Positions 1 to 8,929 of a stretch of DNA of 64,000 bases are shown in pieces. Source of the DNA: Azospirillum formosense (lineage in GTDB: Bacteria; Pseudomonadota; Alphaproteobacteria; Azospirillales; Azospirillaceae); the NCBI RefSeq assembly GCF_040500525.1, contig NZ_CP159402.1, positions 1,108,501 to 1,172,500 of the forward strand, given 5' to 3'. Both the position numbers and the translations under genes were made by a program. The notes beneath the pieces were generated by a model. The model searched no databases. It saw nothing but the letters and a program-made list of their open reading frames with translations, and was not told the DNA's origin. Numbering within the stretch: position 1 is the stretch's first letter; each line of letters begins with the position of its first letter.

Positions 1-495
1 CCGCTCCTGATAGACGGCGGCGGGGGCGCGCATGCGCTCCACATCCTCGTCCGACAATGTGCGCACCACCTTGCCCGGCGCGCCGAGCACCAGCGAGCGG
101 TCGGGGATCTCCTTGCCCTCCGCGATGAAGGCGTGGGCGCCGATCAGGCAGTCGCGGCCGATGCGGGCGCCGTTGAGCACCGTGGCGCCGATTCCGATCA
201 GGCTGCCGTCGCCCACCGTGCAGCCATGCACCATCGCCAGATGGCCGATGGTCACGTTCTTCCCGATGAGCAGCGGGAAGCCGGGATCGACGTGGAGGAC
301 GGCGTTGTCCTGGACGTTGCTGCCGGCGCCGATGTGGATGCGCTCCTGCTCGGCGCGCATCACCGCGCCCCACCACACGGACACGTCCTCCTCCAGCAGG
401 ATGTCGCCGACGACCGTGGCGCTGGGGGCCACCCAGCAGTTGGGCGACAGCTGCGGGACCTTGTCGTTGAAGGCGTAGATCACCCGTTCCTCCAT
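1..495 (-). CDS. Gamma-class carbonic anhydrase family protein (C-terminus cut by window edge)
   Basis: The reading frame is open to base 1, so 165 codons are visible. Families of this type are about 170-180 residues, so only a few C-terminal residues should be missing. The protein is built of hexapeptide-type repeats typical of a left-handed beta-helix. It carries the three histidines expected for trimer-interface metal binding, in VLHVD and GHLAMVHGC. Family members are gamma carbonic anhydrase-like proteins (YrdA/PaaY/CaiE group), cytoplasmic and often of uncertain activity. The ATG at 493-495 is chosen because the protein begins MEERVIYAFNDKVP, a usual start for the family. Fold assignment is firm, enzymatic activity is not proven. 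Confidence 0.85.
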   Translation of the reverse strand, partial: MEERVIYAFNDKVPQLSPNCWVAPSATVVGDILLEEDVSVWWGAVMRAEQERIHIGAGSNVQDNAVLHVDPGFPLLIGKNVTIGHLAMVHGCTVGDGSLIGIGATVLNGARIGRDCLIGAHAFIAEGKEIPDRSLVLGAPGKVVRTLSDEDVERMRAPAAVYQER

Positions 496-623
496 ATTTT
501 ATCGCTCGCCGATCCTAGCGCGGATCGGTGCGGCGGGGTGCGATTGCTGCACCGCGCTATACCCATAATAAAAATGCGTGATAGGATGGGTGCGCCTGGT
601 TCCCGATCCGTGTGAGGCCCCCC

Positions 624-854
624 ATGCCGCTCTATTCCTACCATTGCACCGCCTGTAACCACGACTTCGAAGCGCTGGTGCGCTCGTCGGAGACGCCCGT
701 TTGCGCCTCCTGCGGGTCGGAAGCGCTGGAGCGGAAGGTGGCGCGCATCGCGCCCGACACCAAGACCGACAAGTTCCTCAAGACCGCCCGCCGCGCCGCC
801 GCCGCGGAGGGCCATTTCAGCAACTACAGCAAGGCGGAACGCTCGCGTATCTGA
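624..854 (+). CDS. FmdB-family zinc ribbon protein
   Basis: A 76-residue protein starting MPLYSYHCTACNHDFE. Two CxxC pairs (Cys8/Cys11 and Cys27/Cys30) form a zinc ribbon of the FmdB/regulatory-protein family, a small cytoplasmic family of unknown exact role. The ATG at 624 is preferred over an in-frame GTG at 612 because the family begins with the MPxYxYxC motif. The C-terminal half is basic and low in complexity. It stands alone between the carbonic anhydrase on the other strand and the TyrR-like regulator. Confidence 0.85.
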   Translation: MPLYSYHCTACNHDFEALVRSSETPVCASCGSEALERKVARIAPDTKTDKFLKTARRAAAAEGHFSNYSKAERSRI

Positions 855-950
855 AGCGAATTTTCGTTCGCTTTAAACTCATGTGGCCTGATTGCCGGCC
901 GGGACCGCCGCGGCCCAGAGCGGACTGCGATCCGCTTCAGCGCTGGGCGT

Positions 951-2492
951 TCACGTCCCGTCCGGTATCCCGTACTTGCGCAGCTTGTTCGCGATCATCG
1001 TGTGCGAGGTGTGGAGCCGGGCGGCCAGCTTGCGGCTGGACGGGTAGCGCGGGTAGAGGCGGCGGAGCAGGCCGCGCTCGAACGCCGCCGCCGCCTCGTC
1101 CCAGCTGGACGGTTCGGCGGGTTCGCCGCCGGTTTCGGCCTCCATGCGCGCCCCGGCCAGCTCTAGGTCGGCGGCGTCGAGATAGGCGCCGTCGCTCATC
1201 GTCACGGCGCGGAAGATGACGTTTTCCAACTGGCGGACGTTGCCCGGCCAGGGGTTGGCGAGCAGGGCGGCGCTGGCCGCGACGGTCAGTCGGCAGGGCG
1301 GGCGGCGGGCCTGGGCGCAGGCGCGGGCGATGAAATGGCGGGCGAGCAGAAGGATGTCGTCGCCGCGCTCGCGCAGCGCCGGGACCTGGAGCGACAGCAC
1401 GTTCAACCGGTAGAACAGGTCCTCGCGGAAGCTGTGCCCGGCGACCATGGCGTCGAGGTCGCGGTGGGTGGCGCTGACCACGCGCACGTCCACCGACTGC
1501 TCGCGGTCGCCGCCGACGCGGCGGAAGCGCCCGTCGTTCAGGAAGCGCAGCAGCTTGGCCTGGAGGTAGGGCGACATCTCCCCGATCTCGTCGAGGAAGA
1601 CGGTGCCGCCATGGGCCAGCTCCAGCAGGCCGGGCTTGCCGCCGCGCTGCGCCCCGGTGAAGGAGCCGGGGGCGTAGCCGAACAGCTCGCTCTCCGCCAG
1701 ACTCTCCGGGACGGCGGCGCAGTTCAGCGCCAGGAAGGGCTTGTCGCGGCGCGGGCTGGCGCGGTGGCAGGCGTGGGCGATCAGCTCCTTGCCGGTGCCC
1801 GTCTCGCCCAGGATCAGCAGCGGCGCGTCCACCGCCGCGACCCGCGCCGCCCGCGCCTTCAACGAGCGGATCGGGGCGGACTCGCCCAGGATGCGGTCGA
1901 AGCCGCCCTCGTCGAAGTTCTGCAGCGCGTTCAGCCGCTCGCCCAGACGGCTTGGCGCGAACAGCGTGACGACGCCGCCGGCCGGCCGGCCATCCTCCAC
2001 GATGGGGGTGGCGTCCAGCAGGAAGGTCTGGCCGTTCAGCGTGACCTCCTGCCCGGCGGCAAGGCGGAAGCCGTTGTCCACGAGCAGGTCGGACAGCTCG
2101 GCGTCGCCGAACAACCGGCCGAAATCGGCGCCGGTCAGGTCGGCCTCGCTGCGCCCGGCGACCGTCGCCGCGGCGGCGTTGGCCACCACGATGCGGCCCG
2201 CGCGGTCCACCGCCAGCACCGGATCGGGCAGGGCGGCCAGCAGCGCGTCGAGATGGAGCCGCCGCCGCGTGCCGGGCAGGATGTCGATGGGCGTCACGGA
2301 CTCCACGCCGAGCACGGCGCGCAACGCCGCGTCGAGCGCCCCGAAGCCCTGCACGTCCAGCTCCGGGGCGTCGATGTGGATGTGCGGCGGGTCGACCTCC
2401 ACCGCGACGACGTTCAGCCGTCGCTTGGCGAGCACGGCCAGGATCTCGTGGGCGATGCCGACCCGGTCGGCGAACAGAACGTCGATGCGCAT
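951..2492 (-). CDS. TyrR/PhhR-like enhancer-binding transcriptional regulator
   Basis: A 513-residue protein with the domain order of TyrR/PhhR. An N-terminal ACT-like domain (about 1-70) is followed by a PAS domain (about 80-180), an AAA+ sigma-54 interaction domain with Walker A GETGTGKE (229-236) and Walker B GTVFLDEIGE (296-305), and a C-terminal helix-turn-helix (about 480-508). The sigma-54 contact loop reads GSFTGA (276-281), close to the GAFTGA consensus. E. coli TyrR has lost this loop, so this protein probably activates sigma-54 polymerase. The ATG at 2492 has a GGAGAG ribosome site and removes an 11-residue non-conserved extension. It is divergent from dadA, and TyrR-box-like sites and a -24/-12 promoter lie between them, so it probably controls dadA in response to an aromatic or other amino acid. 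The effector is not known. Confidence 0.85.
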   Translation of the reverse strand: MRIDVLFADRVGIAHEILAVLAKRRLNVVAVEVDPPHIHIDAPELDVQGFGALDAALRAVLGVESVTPIDILPGTRRRLHLDALLAALPDPVLAVDRAGRIVVANAAAATVAGRSEADLTGADFGRLFGDAELSDLLVDNGFRLAAGQEVTLNGQTFLLDATPIVEDGRPAGGVVTLFAPSRLGERLNALQNFDEGGFDRILGESAPIRSLKARAARVAAVDAPLLILGETGTGKELIAHACHRASPRRDKPFLALNCAAVPESLAESELFGYAPGSFTGAQRGGKPGLLELAHGGTVFLDEIGEMSPYLQAKLLRFLNDGRFRRVGGDREQSVDVRVVSATHRDLDAMVAGHSFREDLFYRLNVLSLQVPALRERGDDILLLARHFIARACAQARRPPCRLTVAASAALLANPWPGNVRQLENVIFRAVTMSDGAYLDAADLELAGARMEAETGGEPAEPSSWDEAAAAFERGLLRRLYPRYPSSRKLAARLHTSHTMIANKLRKYGIPDGT

Positions 2493-2537
2493 GGCTCTCC
2501 CCGCTGGAGGGGACGAGGGTACCACGGCAGGGCCGCC

Positions 2538-2555
2538 TGTAAACAGGCATGTACG
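2538..2555. promoter_or_regulatory. TyrR-box-like operator 1
   Basis: TGTAAACAGGCATGTACG fits the TyrR box pattern TGTAAA-N6-TTTACA, with an intact left half and a TGTACG right half. It lies about 45 bp upstream of the regulator's start codon and 19 bp (start to start) before box 2, so the two sit on nearly the same face of the helix. Confidence 0.55.
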
Positions 2556-2556
2556 C

Positions 2557-2574
2557 TGTAACGATTTCCGTACG
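2557..2574. promoter_or_regulatory. TyrR-box-like operator 2
   Basis: TGTAACGATTTCCGTACG has the TGTA-N10-TACR spacing of a TyrR box. Its first 17 bases are identical to those of box 3, 82 bp further on. Such exact repetition in a short intergenic gap argues for a binding site. Confidence 0.6.
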
Positions 2575-2638
2575 TACCGGTCAAGTTACTGAATTGGAAT
2601 ATATTTAATGACGATTAAGCGGTGCCGGCCAAGCGGTG

Positions 2639-2656
2639 TGTAACGATTTCCGTACA
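2639..2656. promoter_or_regulatory. TyrR-box-like operator 3
   Basis: TGTAACGATTTCCGTACA is the most palindromic copy (TGTA...TACA). It lies about 70 bp upstream of the -24 element of the dadA promoter, a normal distance for an enhancer-binding protein acting on sigma-54 polymerase. Confidence 0.6.
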
Positions 2657-2708
2657 GATTGGTCCGGCGCGTGATCCTCCGCCCCAGCAATTCCGCGGCT
2701 TCCCGCAC

Positions 2709-2724
2709 TTGGCATCGGGATTGC
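2709..2724 (+). promoter_or_regulatory. Sigma-54 (-24/-12) promoter of dadA
   Basis: TTGGCATCGGGATTGC matches the sigma-54 consensus TTGGCAC-N5-TTGC. GG and GC are separated by exactly 10 bases. Transcription would start near 2736, leaving a leader of about 30 bases that contains a GGGAG ribosome site before the dadA ATG. Confidence 0.75.
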
Positions 2725-2765
2725 GAGGGGAGTGCGGACAAATCCGTGATCTCGGGAGTCTCCAC

Positions 2766-4079
2766 ATGCGCGTCATCGTCCTCGGCAGCGGCGTCATCGG
2801 CGTTTCCACCGCGTATTTCCTGGCGAAGGCCGGCCATGAGGTCACGGTGGTGGACCGGCAGCCCGGCCCGGCGCTGGAAACCAGCTACGCCAACGCGGGC
2901 GAGGTGTCGCCGGGCTATTCCGCCCCCTGGGCGGCGCCGGGCCTGATGACGAAGGCCGTGAAGTGGATGCTGATGAAGCATTCGCCGCTGGTGATCCGGC
3001 CCACGCTCGATCCGGCCATGTGGTCCTGGTGCCTGAAGCTGCTGGCCAACGCCAACGAGCGTTCGTACGAGATCAACAAGGGCCGCATGGTCCGGCTGGC
3101 CGAATACAGCCGCGATTGCCTGCGCGCCCTGCGCGACGAGACCGGAATCCGCTACGACGAGCGCGCCAAGGGCACGCTCCAGGTCTTCCGCACCCAGAAG
3201 CAGGTGGACGCCGCCGCCACCGACATGGCCGTCCTCGACCGCTTCAAGGTGCCCTACAGCCTGCTGGACGTCGAGGGCTGCGCGGCGGTCGAGCCGGCGC
3301 TGCGGCTGGTCAAGGAGAAGATCGTCGGCGGCCTGCTTCTGCCCGGTGACGAGACGGGCGACTGCTTCCGCTTCACCAACGCGCTGGCCGCCCTGGCGGC
3401 GGAAATGGGGGTGGAGTTCCGCTACAACACCGGCATCCGCAAGCTGGAGAGCGACGGGCGCCGCGTCACCGGCGTGGTGACCGACGCCGGGACGCTGACC
3501 GCCGACTCCTACATCGTCGCCATGGGCAGCTACTCCCCGATGCTGGTGAAGCCGTTCGGGCTGGACCTGCCGGTCTATCCGGTGAAGGGCTATTCGCTGA
3601 CGCTGCCCATCGTCGATCCGGCGGGCGCGCCGGAATCCACGGTGATGGACGAAACGCACAAGATCGCGGTGACCCGCCTGGGCGACCGCATCCGCGTCGG
3701 CGGCACGGCCGAGCTGACCGGTTTCGACCTGACGCTTCGTCCGGGCCGCCGCGGCCCGCTCGACCATGTGGTCGGCGATCTCTTCCCGACGGGCGGCGAT
3801 CTGTCGAAGGCGGAGTTCTGGACCGGCCTGCGGCCCAACACGCCGGACGGCACGCCCATCGTCGGCCCGACCCCGGTGCGCAACCTGTTCCTCAACACCG
3901 GCCACGGCACGCTGGGCTGGACGATGGCCGCCGGCTCGGGCCGGGTGGTCGCCGACGTGGTCGGCGGGCGCCAGACGGAGATCGACATGGACGGGCTGAC
4001 GGTCGCCCGCTACGGCCGCTCCGCCGCCGCGGCCAGCCGCCCGACGGTTGGCGGCGTGGCCCGCCCGGCGGCCCGGTGA
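2766..4079 (+). CDS. dadA: D-amino acid dehydrogenase (FAD-dependent, DadA family)
   Basis: A 437-residue protein starting [19 protein letters not shown], with the N-terminal GxGxxG FAD/NAD-binding fold of the DAO superfamily. The length (E. coli DadA is 432) and the C-terminal [14 protein letters not shown] and [17 protein letters not shown] segments fit DadA. The enzyme oxidatively deaminates D-amino acids at the membrane and passes electrons to the respiratory chain, usually for D-alanine catabolism. No alanine racemase (dadX) follows. It has its own sigma-54 promoter and is divergent from a TyrR-like activator. The last 20 residues are Ala/Arg-rich beyond the conserved part. Confidence 0.92.
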   Translation: MRVIVLGSGVIGVSTAYFLAKAGHEVTVVDRQPGPALETSYANAGEVSPGYSAPWAAPGLMTKAVKWMLMKHSPLVIRPTLDPAMWSWCLKLLANANERSYEINKGRMVRLAEYSRDCLRALRDETGIRYDERAKGTLQVFRTQKQVDAAATDMAVLDRFKVPYSLLDVEGCAAVEPALRLVKEKIVGGLLLPGDETGDCFRFTNALAALAAEMGVEFRYNTGIRKLESDGRRVTGVVTDAGTLTADSYIVAMGSYSPMLVKPFGLDLPVYPVKGYSLTLPIVDPAGAPESTVMDETHKIAVTRLGDRIRVGGTAELTGFDLTLRPGRRGPLDHVVGDLFPTGGDLSKAEFWTGLRPNTPDGTPIVGPTPVRNLFLNTGHGTLGWTMAAGSGRVVADVVGGRQTEIDMDGLTVARYGRSAAAASRPTVGGVARPAAR

Positions 4080-4098
4080 GGTCTGCGCTCCACAGGGT

Positions 4099-4863
4099 TT
4101 ATTCCTGCCGGGCCTGGGCGCCCTGGTTCAGGCGCGCGGTGTTGAACTCCTTCATGCGCGCCGCGTCGAAGGAGCCGAGCGCCTTCACCTGGTCCGGCGT
4201 CGCCTGCAGAGTGACGGAGGTCAGGCCCGGCTCCAGCGCCGCCGCCTTCCAGGCGACGGCGTAGGGGCCTTCGCCCTCCGGCTCGGGCGTGACCACGACG
4301 GCCTTGAGAGCGCCGTTGCGGTCGAACACCAGATCCTCCACCGTGCCGAAGAAACCCGCCTCCGTCGCGCCGCCCGCCGTGTTGGCCGGCTGGCCGATGA
4401 GGGCGGAGACGCGCCAGTCGCCGGGGCGGCTGCCGGCCTGCTGCTGGCGCCGGATCAGGTCCAGCGTGTCGGGGCCGGTGACCGGATAGGCCAGGATGCC
4501 GTCCACCGATCCAGGCATGAGCTGGTGCCAGGGCACGGTGAAGCGCGCCTCGCCGACGTCGAGCATGCCGCTGGCCTCGATCACCGCGCTTTCCAGCCGA
4601 CCGTCCGGGCCGACGACGAGGTCGACCACCTGCCCGAGTTCCTCGCCGAGCAGCCCCTCGACCTCCGTCCCAACGATCACGCCGGCCCGCCAGCCCTGGT
4701 AGAGCCGTGGGTAGGACGCCTCCGCGGTCCGCACCGTCTCGGCGGACTGGGAGGGGTGGGCCTGCGAGGGTTGAGCCTGGACGGGTTGAGGAACGCCCAG
4801 GGTCAGGGACGTGGCGATGGCGAACGCGGCGAGGATGCCCGCCGAAGTGCCGCTGTAACGCAT
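4099..4863 (-). CDS. Exported PRC-barrel domain protein
   Basis: A 254-residue protein with an N-terminal signal peptide (cleavage probably after QPVQAQ, near residue 30). Two PRC-barrel-like segments follow: LLGEELGQVVDLVVGPDG with FTVPWHQLMPG, and FFGTVEDLVFDRNGALKAVVV. PRC barrels are small beta-barrels found in RimM, photosynthetic reaction-centre H subunits and many exported alphaproteobacterial proteins of unknown role. The ATG at 4863 is chosen for its signal peptide and a GGGAG ribosome site. It converges on dadA with a 19-base gap. A second protein of the same type lies at 18821-19693. Confidence 0.75.
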   Translation of the reverse strand: MRYSGTSAGILAAFAIATSLTLGVPQPVQAQPSQAHPSQSAETVRTAEASYPRLYQGWRAGVIVGTEVEGLLGEELGQVVDLVVGPDGRLESAVIEASGMLDVGEARFTVPWHQLMPGSVDGILAYPVTGPDTLDLIRRQQQAGSRPGDWRVSALIGQPANTAGGATEAGFFGTVEDLVFDRNGALKAVVVTPEPEGEGPYAVAWKAAALEPGLTSVTLQATPDQVKALGSFDAARMKEFNTARLNQGAQARQE

Positions 4864-4993
4864 GGGTCTTGTGCTCCCGATTGTGACGCGCGGTCCGTCA
4901 AAGGGAACATGGGAGGTGCGTGGCGGTTCCGGAGGGAACTCCCCGGAGGTACGCCGGTTGCTGACCGGACAGGCCAACCGAGGAGGCGAGACC

Positions 4994-5566
4994 ATGGCAG
5001 GAAAACTTGAGAAGAAGACCGTCGCGGTTCTGGCGACCGACGGCTTTGAGCAGGTCGAATTGACCGAACCGTTGAAGGCGCTGCGCAACGAAGGCGCCGA
5101 TGTGCGGATCGTCGCGCCGCAGGGCGGGCAGATCCAGGGCTGGAACCACCACGACAAGGCCGACCGGGTGGACGTGGACACGACTCTCGACCAGGCGGAT
5201 CCCGGCGCCTTCGACGCGCTGGTCTTGCCGGGCGGCGTCATCAACCCTGACGCGCTGCGGCTGGAGCCCAAAGCCATCGAGTTCGTGCGCAGCTTCGTCC
5301 AGTCGGGCAAGCCGATCGCCGCGATTTGTCACGGCCCCTGGACTCTGATCGACGCGGGCGGCGCGAAGGGCAAGCGCATGACCTCCTGGCCGTCGCTGAA
5401 GGCCGATCTCAGCAACGCCGGGGCGAACTGGGAGGACAGCGAGGTGGTCACCGACCAGGGGCTGGTGACGTCGCGCAAGCCGGACGACCTGCCGGCCTTC
5501 TGCCGCAAGATGGTGGAGGAGTTCGCCGAGGGCCGCCACGGCGCACACCGCCACGCGGCCGAGTAA
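4994..5566 (+). CDS. DJ-1/PfpI family protein (class I glutamine amidotransferase-like)
   Basis: A 190-residue protein with a perfect AGGAGG ribosome site (4981-4986) before the ATG. The nucleophile elbow AICHGPW places Cys112 and His113 in the usual positions, and Glu19 (DGFEQVEL) completes the PfpI/YhbO-type site. The family includes stress-linked deglycases or glyoxalases and PfpI-type peptidases. The actual substrate cannot be read from sequence. The C-terminus is His/Ala-rich. It is divergent from the PRC-barrel gene at 4863 with about 130 bases between, and convergent with the NarL-type gene downstream. Confidence 0.88.
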   Translation: MAGKLEKKTVAVLATDGFEQVELTEPLKALRNEGADVRIVAPQGGQIQGWNHHDKADRVDVDTTLDQADPGAFDALVLPGGVINPDALRLEPKAIEFVRSFVQSGKPIAAICHGPWTLIDAGGAKGKRMTSWPSLKADLSNAGANWEDSEVVTDQGLVTSRKPDDLPAFCRKMVEEFAEGRHGAHRHAAE

Positions 5567-5574
5567 ATCCGCAT

Positions 5575-5606
5575 CGTCCCCTCTCCCCGCGCCGGGAGAG
5601 GGGACG
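5575..5606. terminator. Perfect palindrome between convergent genes (terminator or repeat element)
   Basis: A 13-bp perfect stem, CGTCCCCTCTCCC / GGGAGAGGGGACG, with a 6-base loop fills the 46-base gap between the DJ-1 gene and the convergent regulator. There is no T run, so it may act as a bidirectional RNA end or be a member of a dispersed palindrome family. The CCCTCTCCC arm recurs inside ureF. Confidence 0.55.
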
Positions 5607-5612
5607 GACCGC

Positions 5613-6275
5613 TCAGACCGACGCCAGCGGCGACAGGCCGTTCTGGATCGCCCAGACCGCGGCCTGGGTGCGGTTCTGCGCGTTGATCTTCCGCATCACG
5701 TTCTTGAAATGCATCTTCACGGTCGATTCCGTGATGTGCAGGTTGCGTGCGATGGCCTTGTTCGACTGCCCGGCGAGCAGGCAGCGCAGGATCTGGATCT
5801 CGCGCTTCGACAGCTCGTTGTTGGTGGGCTGGGCGCGCTCCGGCTGCGGGCGTTCGGTGTTGGCGTTGGCGATCAGCAGGCTGGCGACATGGGTCGGATA
5901 GACCACCTCGCCCAGCATGACCAGTTGCAGGGCGCGCAGCAGGGACTCGCTCGACATCGACTTGTTCAGGTAGGCGTCGGCCCCGGCCTTCAACGACAGC
6001 GACAGCGTGCGGTCCGCGATGGCGTCCGCCAGCACGGCGATGCGCGCGCTGGTGGCGGCGCGCAGCCGCTTCACCCCGCCGGGCTCGTCGTTCGTCGCAT
6101 CCCCCAAGGCCACCACGATCAGGTCGGGCTGCACGCCCTGCGCGATGGCCGCCTCGGCGTCCTCCACCGTTGTGGCGTGGTGGCAGACGCGGAACGGGCC
6201 GCCGCTGATGAGCGTTCCCAACGCCGCCGAAAACAGCCGATCATGGTCCACGAGCATGACGTTCCAGGTTCTCAT
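5613..6275 (-). CDS. NarL/LuxR-type response regulator with degenerate receiver
   Basis: A 220-residue protein with an N-terminal receiver-like domain (about 1-120) and a C-terminal LuxR helix-turn-helix (about 150-215; LSKREIQILRCLLAGQSNKAIA, TVKMHFKNVMRK). The receiver is atypical. The acidic pair reads VDHD instead of DDH. The phospho-acceptor Asp of the usual PDLVLLD is Ala56 (PDLIVVALG). The conserved Lys (YLNKS, Lys105) remains. It probably works without phosphorylation. The ATG at 6275 has a strong GGAGGAG ribosome site. It is divergent from a canonical NarL-type regulator at 6629. No histidine kinase lies next to either. Confidence 0.82.
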   Translation of the reverse strand: MRTWNVMLVDHDRLFSAALGTLISGGPFRVCHHATTVEDAEAAIAQGVQPDLIVVALGDATNDEPGGVKRLRAATSARIAVLADAIADRTLSLSLKAGADAYLNKSMSSESLLRALQLVMLGEVVYPTHVASLLIANANTERPQPERAQPTNNELSKREIQILRCLLAGQSNKAIARNLHITESTVKMHFKNVMRKINAQNRTQAAVWAIQNGLSPLASV

Positions 6276-6628
6276 CGACACTCCTCCGTGACGCCACCCG
6301 TGACGAGCAGCGCACAACGCCAATCGTTGTCCGTTTTCGCCTGGGAAAAGGGAAAAAAGCCGCCTTTATTGTATCGAAAAAGCGTGCTTTACGCTGGTTG
6401 TCCCGATGATTTATACGGATGGTCAGGGAGCGGCGCAAGATGCTTGGAAGAAGCTCGATACGAATGAATCATAAATGGCTTCAAAAAGTCAGGAATTCGC
6501 GACGGCGCTGCTTCTGCAATGTCCAAAAGAGGTAGCTTTATACTTTTCCGCTGGACAGAAGGTCGGGTCGGTTGAAGGCGTATTTGTTTTCAAACCGGCA
6601 TCCGGCGGCTTCATGGGGTAGCAAAGCA
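6276..6628. other. Divergent intergenic region between two LuxR-type regulators
   Basis: This 353-base gap is visibly more AT-rich than its surroundings and should hold promoters for both regulators. An inverted repeat AGCGT-GCTTT-ACGCT sits at 6381-6395. No convincing -35/-10 pair, gene or RNA was recognised. Confidence 0.4.
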
Positions 6629-7330
6629 ATGGAAGTTCAGCTGCAGACGCGCGGCAAGGAGCGGTCGGTGGCCGGCAGGGCGCAAAAGTTTCTGGTGGTG
6701 GACGACCATCCCCTGGTGCGGCACGGCTTCGCTCTCTCGGTGGGGGAGATCCACCCGGACGCGCAGGTGCTGGAGGCTGGGTCGCTGGACGAGGCGATGG
6801 CCATCGCCGACCGCACGCCGGACCTGACGCTGGTTCTGTTCGACCTCAATCTGGGCGACCGCAGCGGGCGCGACGGAGTGCGCCGCATGGTGGAGGTGCT
6901 GGGAAACCGCCCGCTGCTGGTCATCTCCGGGTCGGACGAGGTGGCGGACATCGTCGACAGTGTCCGGCTCGGAGCCAGGGGGTACATCCTGAAGACCAGT
7001 TCGACGGCGGTTCTGGAGCACGCGATCTCCCTGGCGCTGACCGGGGAGACCTTCCTGCCGCTGCCGCGCGCCGTGCTGTCCGGCAACGTCGCGGCGGAGG
7101 TGGCGCGGCCGTCGGGCCAGATCCTCGACCGCTTGACCGACCGGCAGCGCGACGTGTTCCAGCTTCTGCTGGCCGGCCACTCCAACAAGGAGATCGCGCG
7201 GGAGCTGGGCGTTCTGGAGGGGACGGTGAAGGTCCATGTCCGGGCCATCATGCAGAAGCTGGGGGTGCGCAACCGCACCCAGGTCGCCGTCGTGGCCGCC
7301 CGCAGCGGCTGCTTCCCGGAGGACGCCTGA
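6629..7330 (+). CDS. NarL/LuxR-type response regulator
   Basis: A 233-residue protein with a complete receiver: acidic pair in FLVVDDHPLVRHG, phospho-acceptor Asp in LVLFDLNLG, Ser in LVISGS and Lys in YILKTSS. A LuxR-type DNA-binding domain follows (LTDRQRDVFQLLLAGHSNKEIA, GTVKVHVRAIMQKLGVRNRTQ). The ATG at 6629 is preferred over a TTG 57 bases upstream. The partner kinase is not in the neighbourhood. Both regulators flanking the 353-base gap share the same fold, but only this one looks able to be phosphorylated. Confidence 0.85.
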   Translation: MEVQLQTRGKERSVAGRAQKFLVVDDHPLVRHGFALSVGEIHPDAQVLEAGSLDEAMAIADRTPDLTLVLFDLNLGDRSGRDGVRRMVEVLGNRPLLVISGSDEVADIVDSVRLGARGYILKTSSTAVLEHAISLALTGETFLPLPRAVLSGNVAAEVARPSGQILDRLTDRQRDVFQLLLAGHSNKEIARELGVLEGTVKVHVRAIMQKLGVRNRTQVAVVAARSGCFPEDA

Positions 7331-7462
7331 GGCCCGGCGCCTGACACCGGTCGGCGCCGTTTTTCCATCCGGACCATGCCTTTATGGCTAGACGGCCGGC
7401 CCGCCATTGCGGCCTGCGGAGACTTTCCGGCACTATGACGGAAACGCCCGACAGGAGGGACA

Positions 7463-8921
<1,459 letters not shown>

Positions 8922-8929
<8 letters not shown>

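Noticed and set aside
4898..5554. Minus-strand frame opposite the DJ-1/PfpI gene
   Set aside because: It is antisense to a gene with a perfect AGGAGG site and catalytic motif, and the product has no domain.
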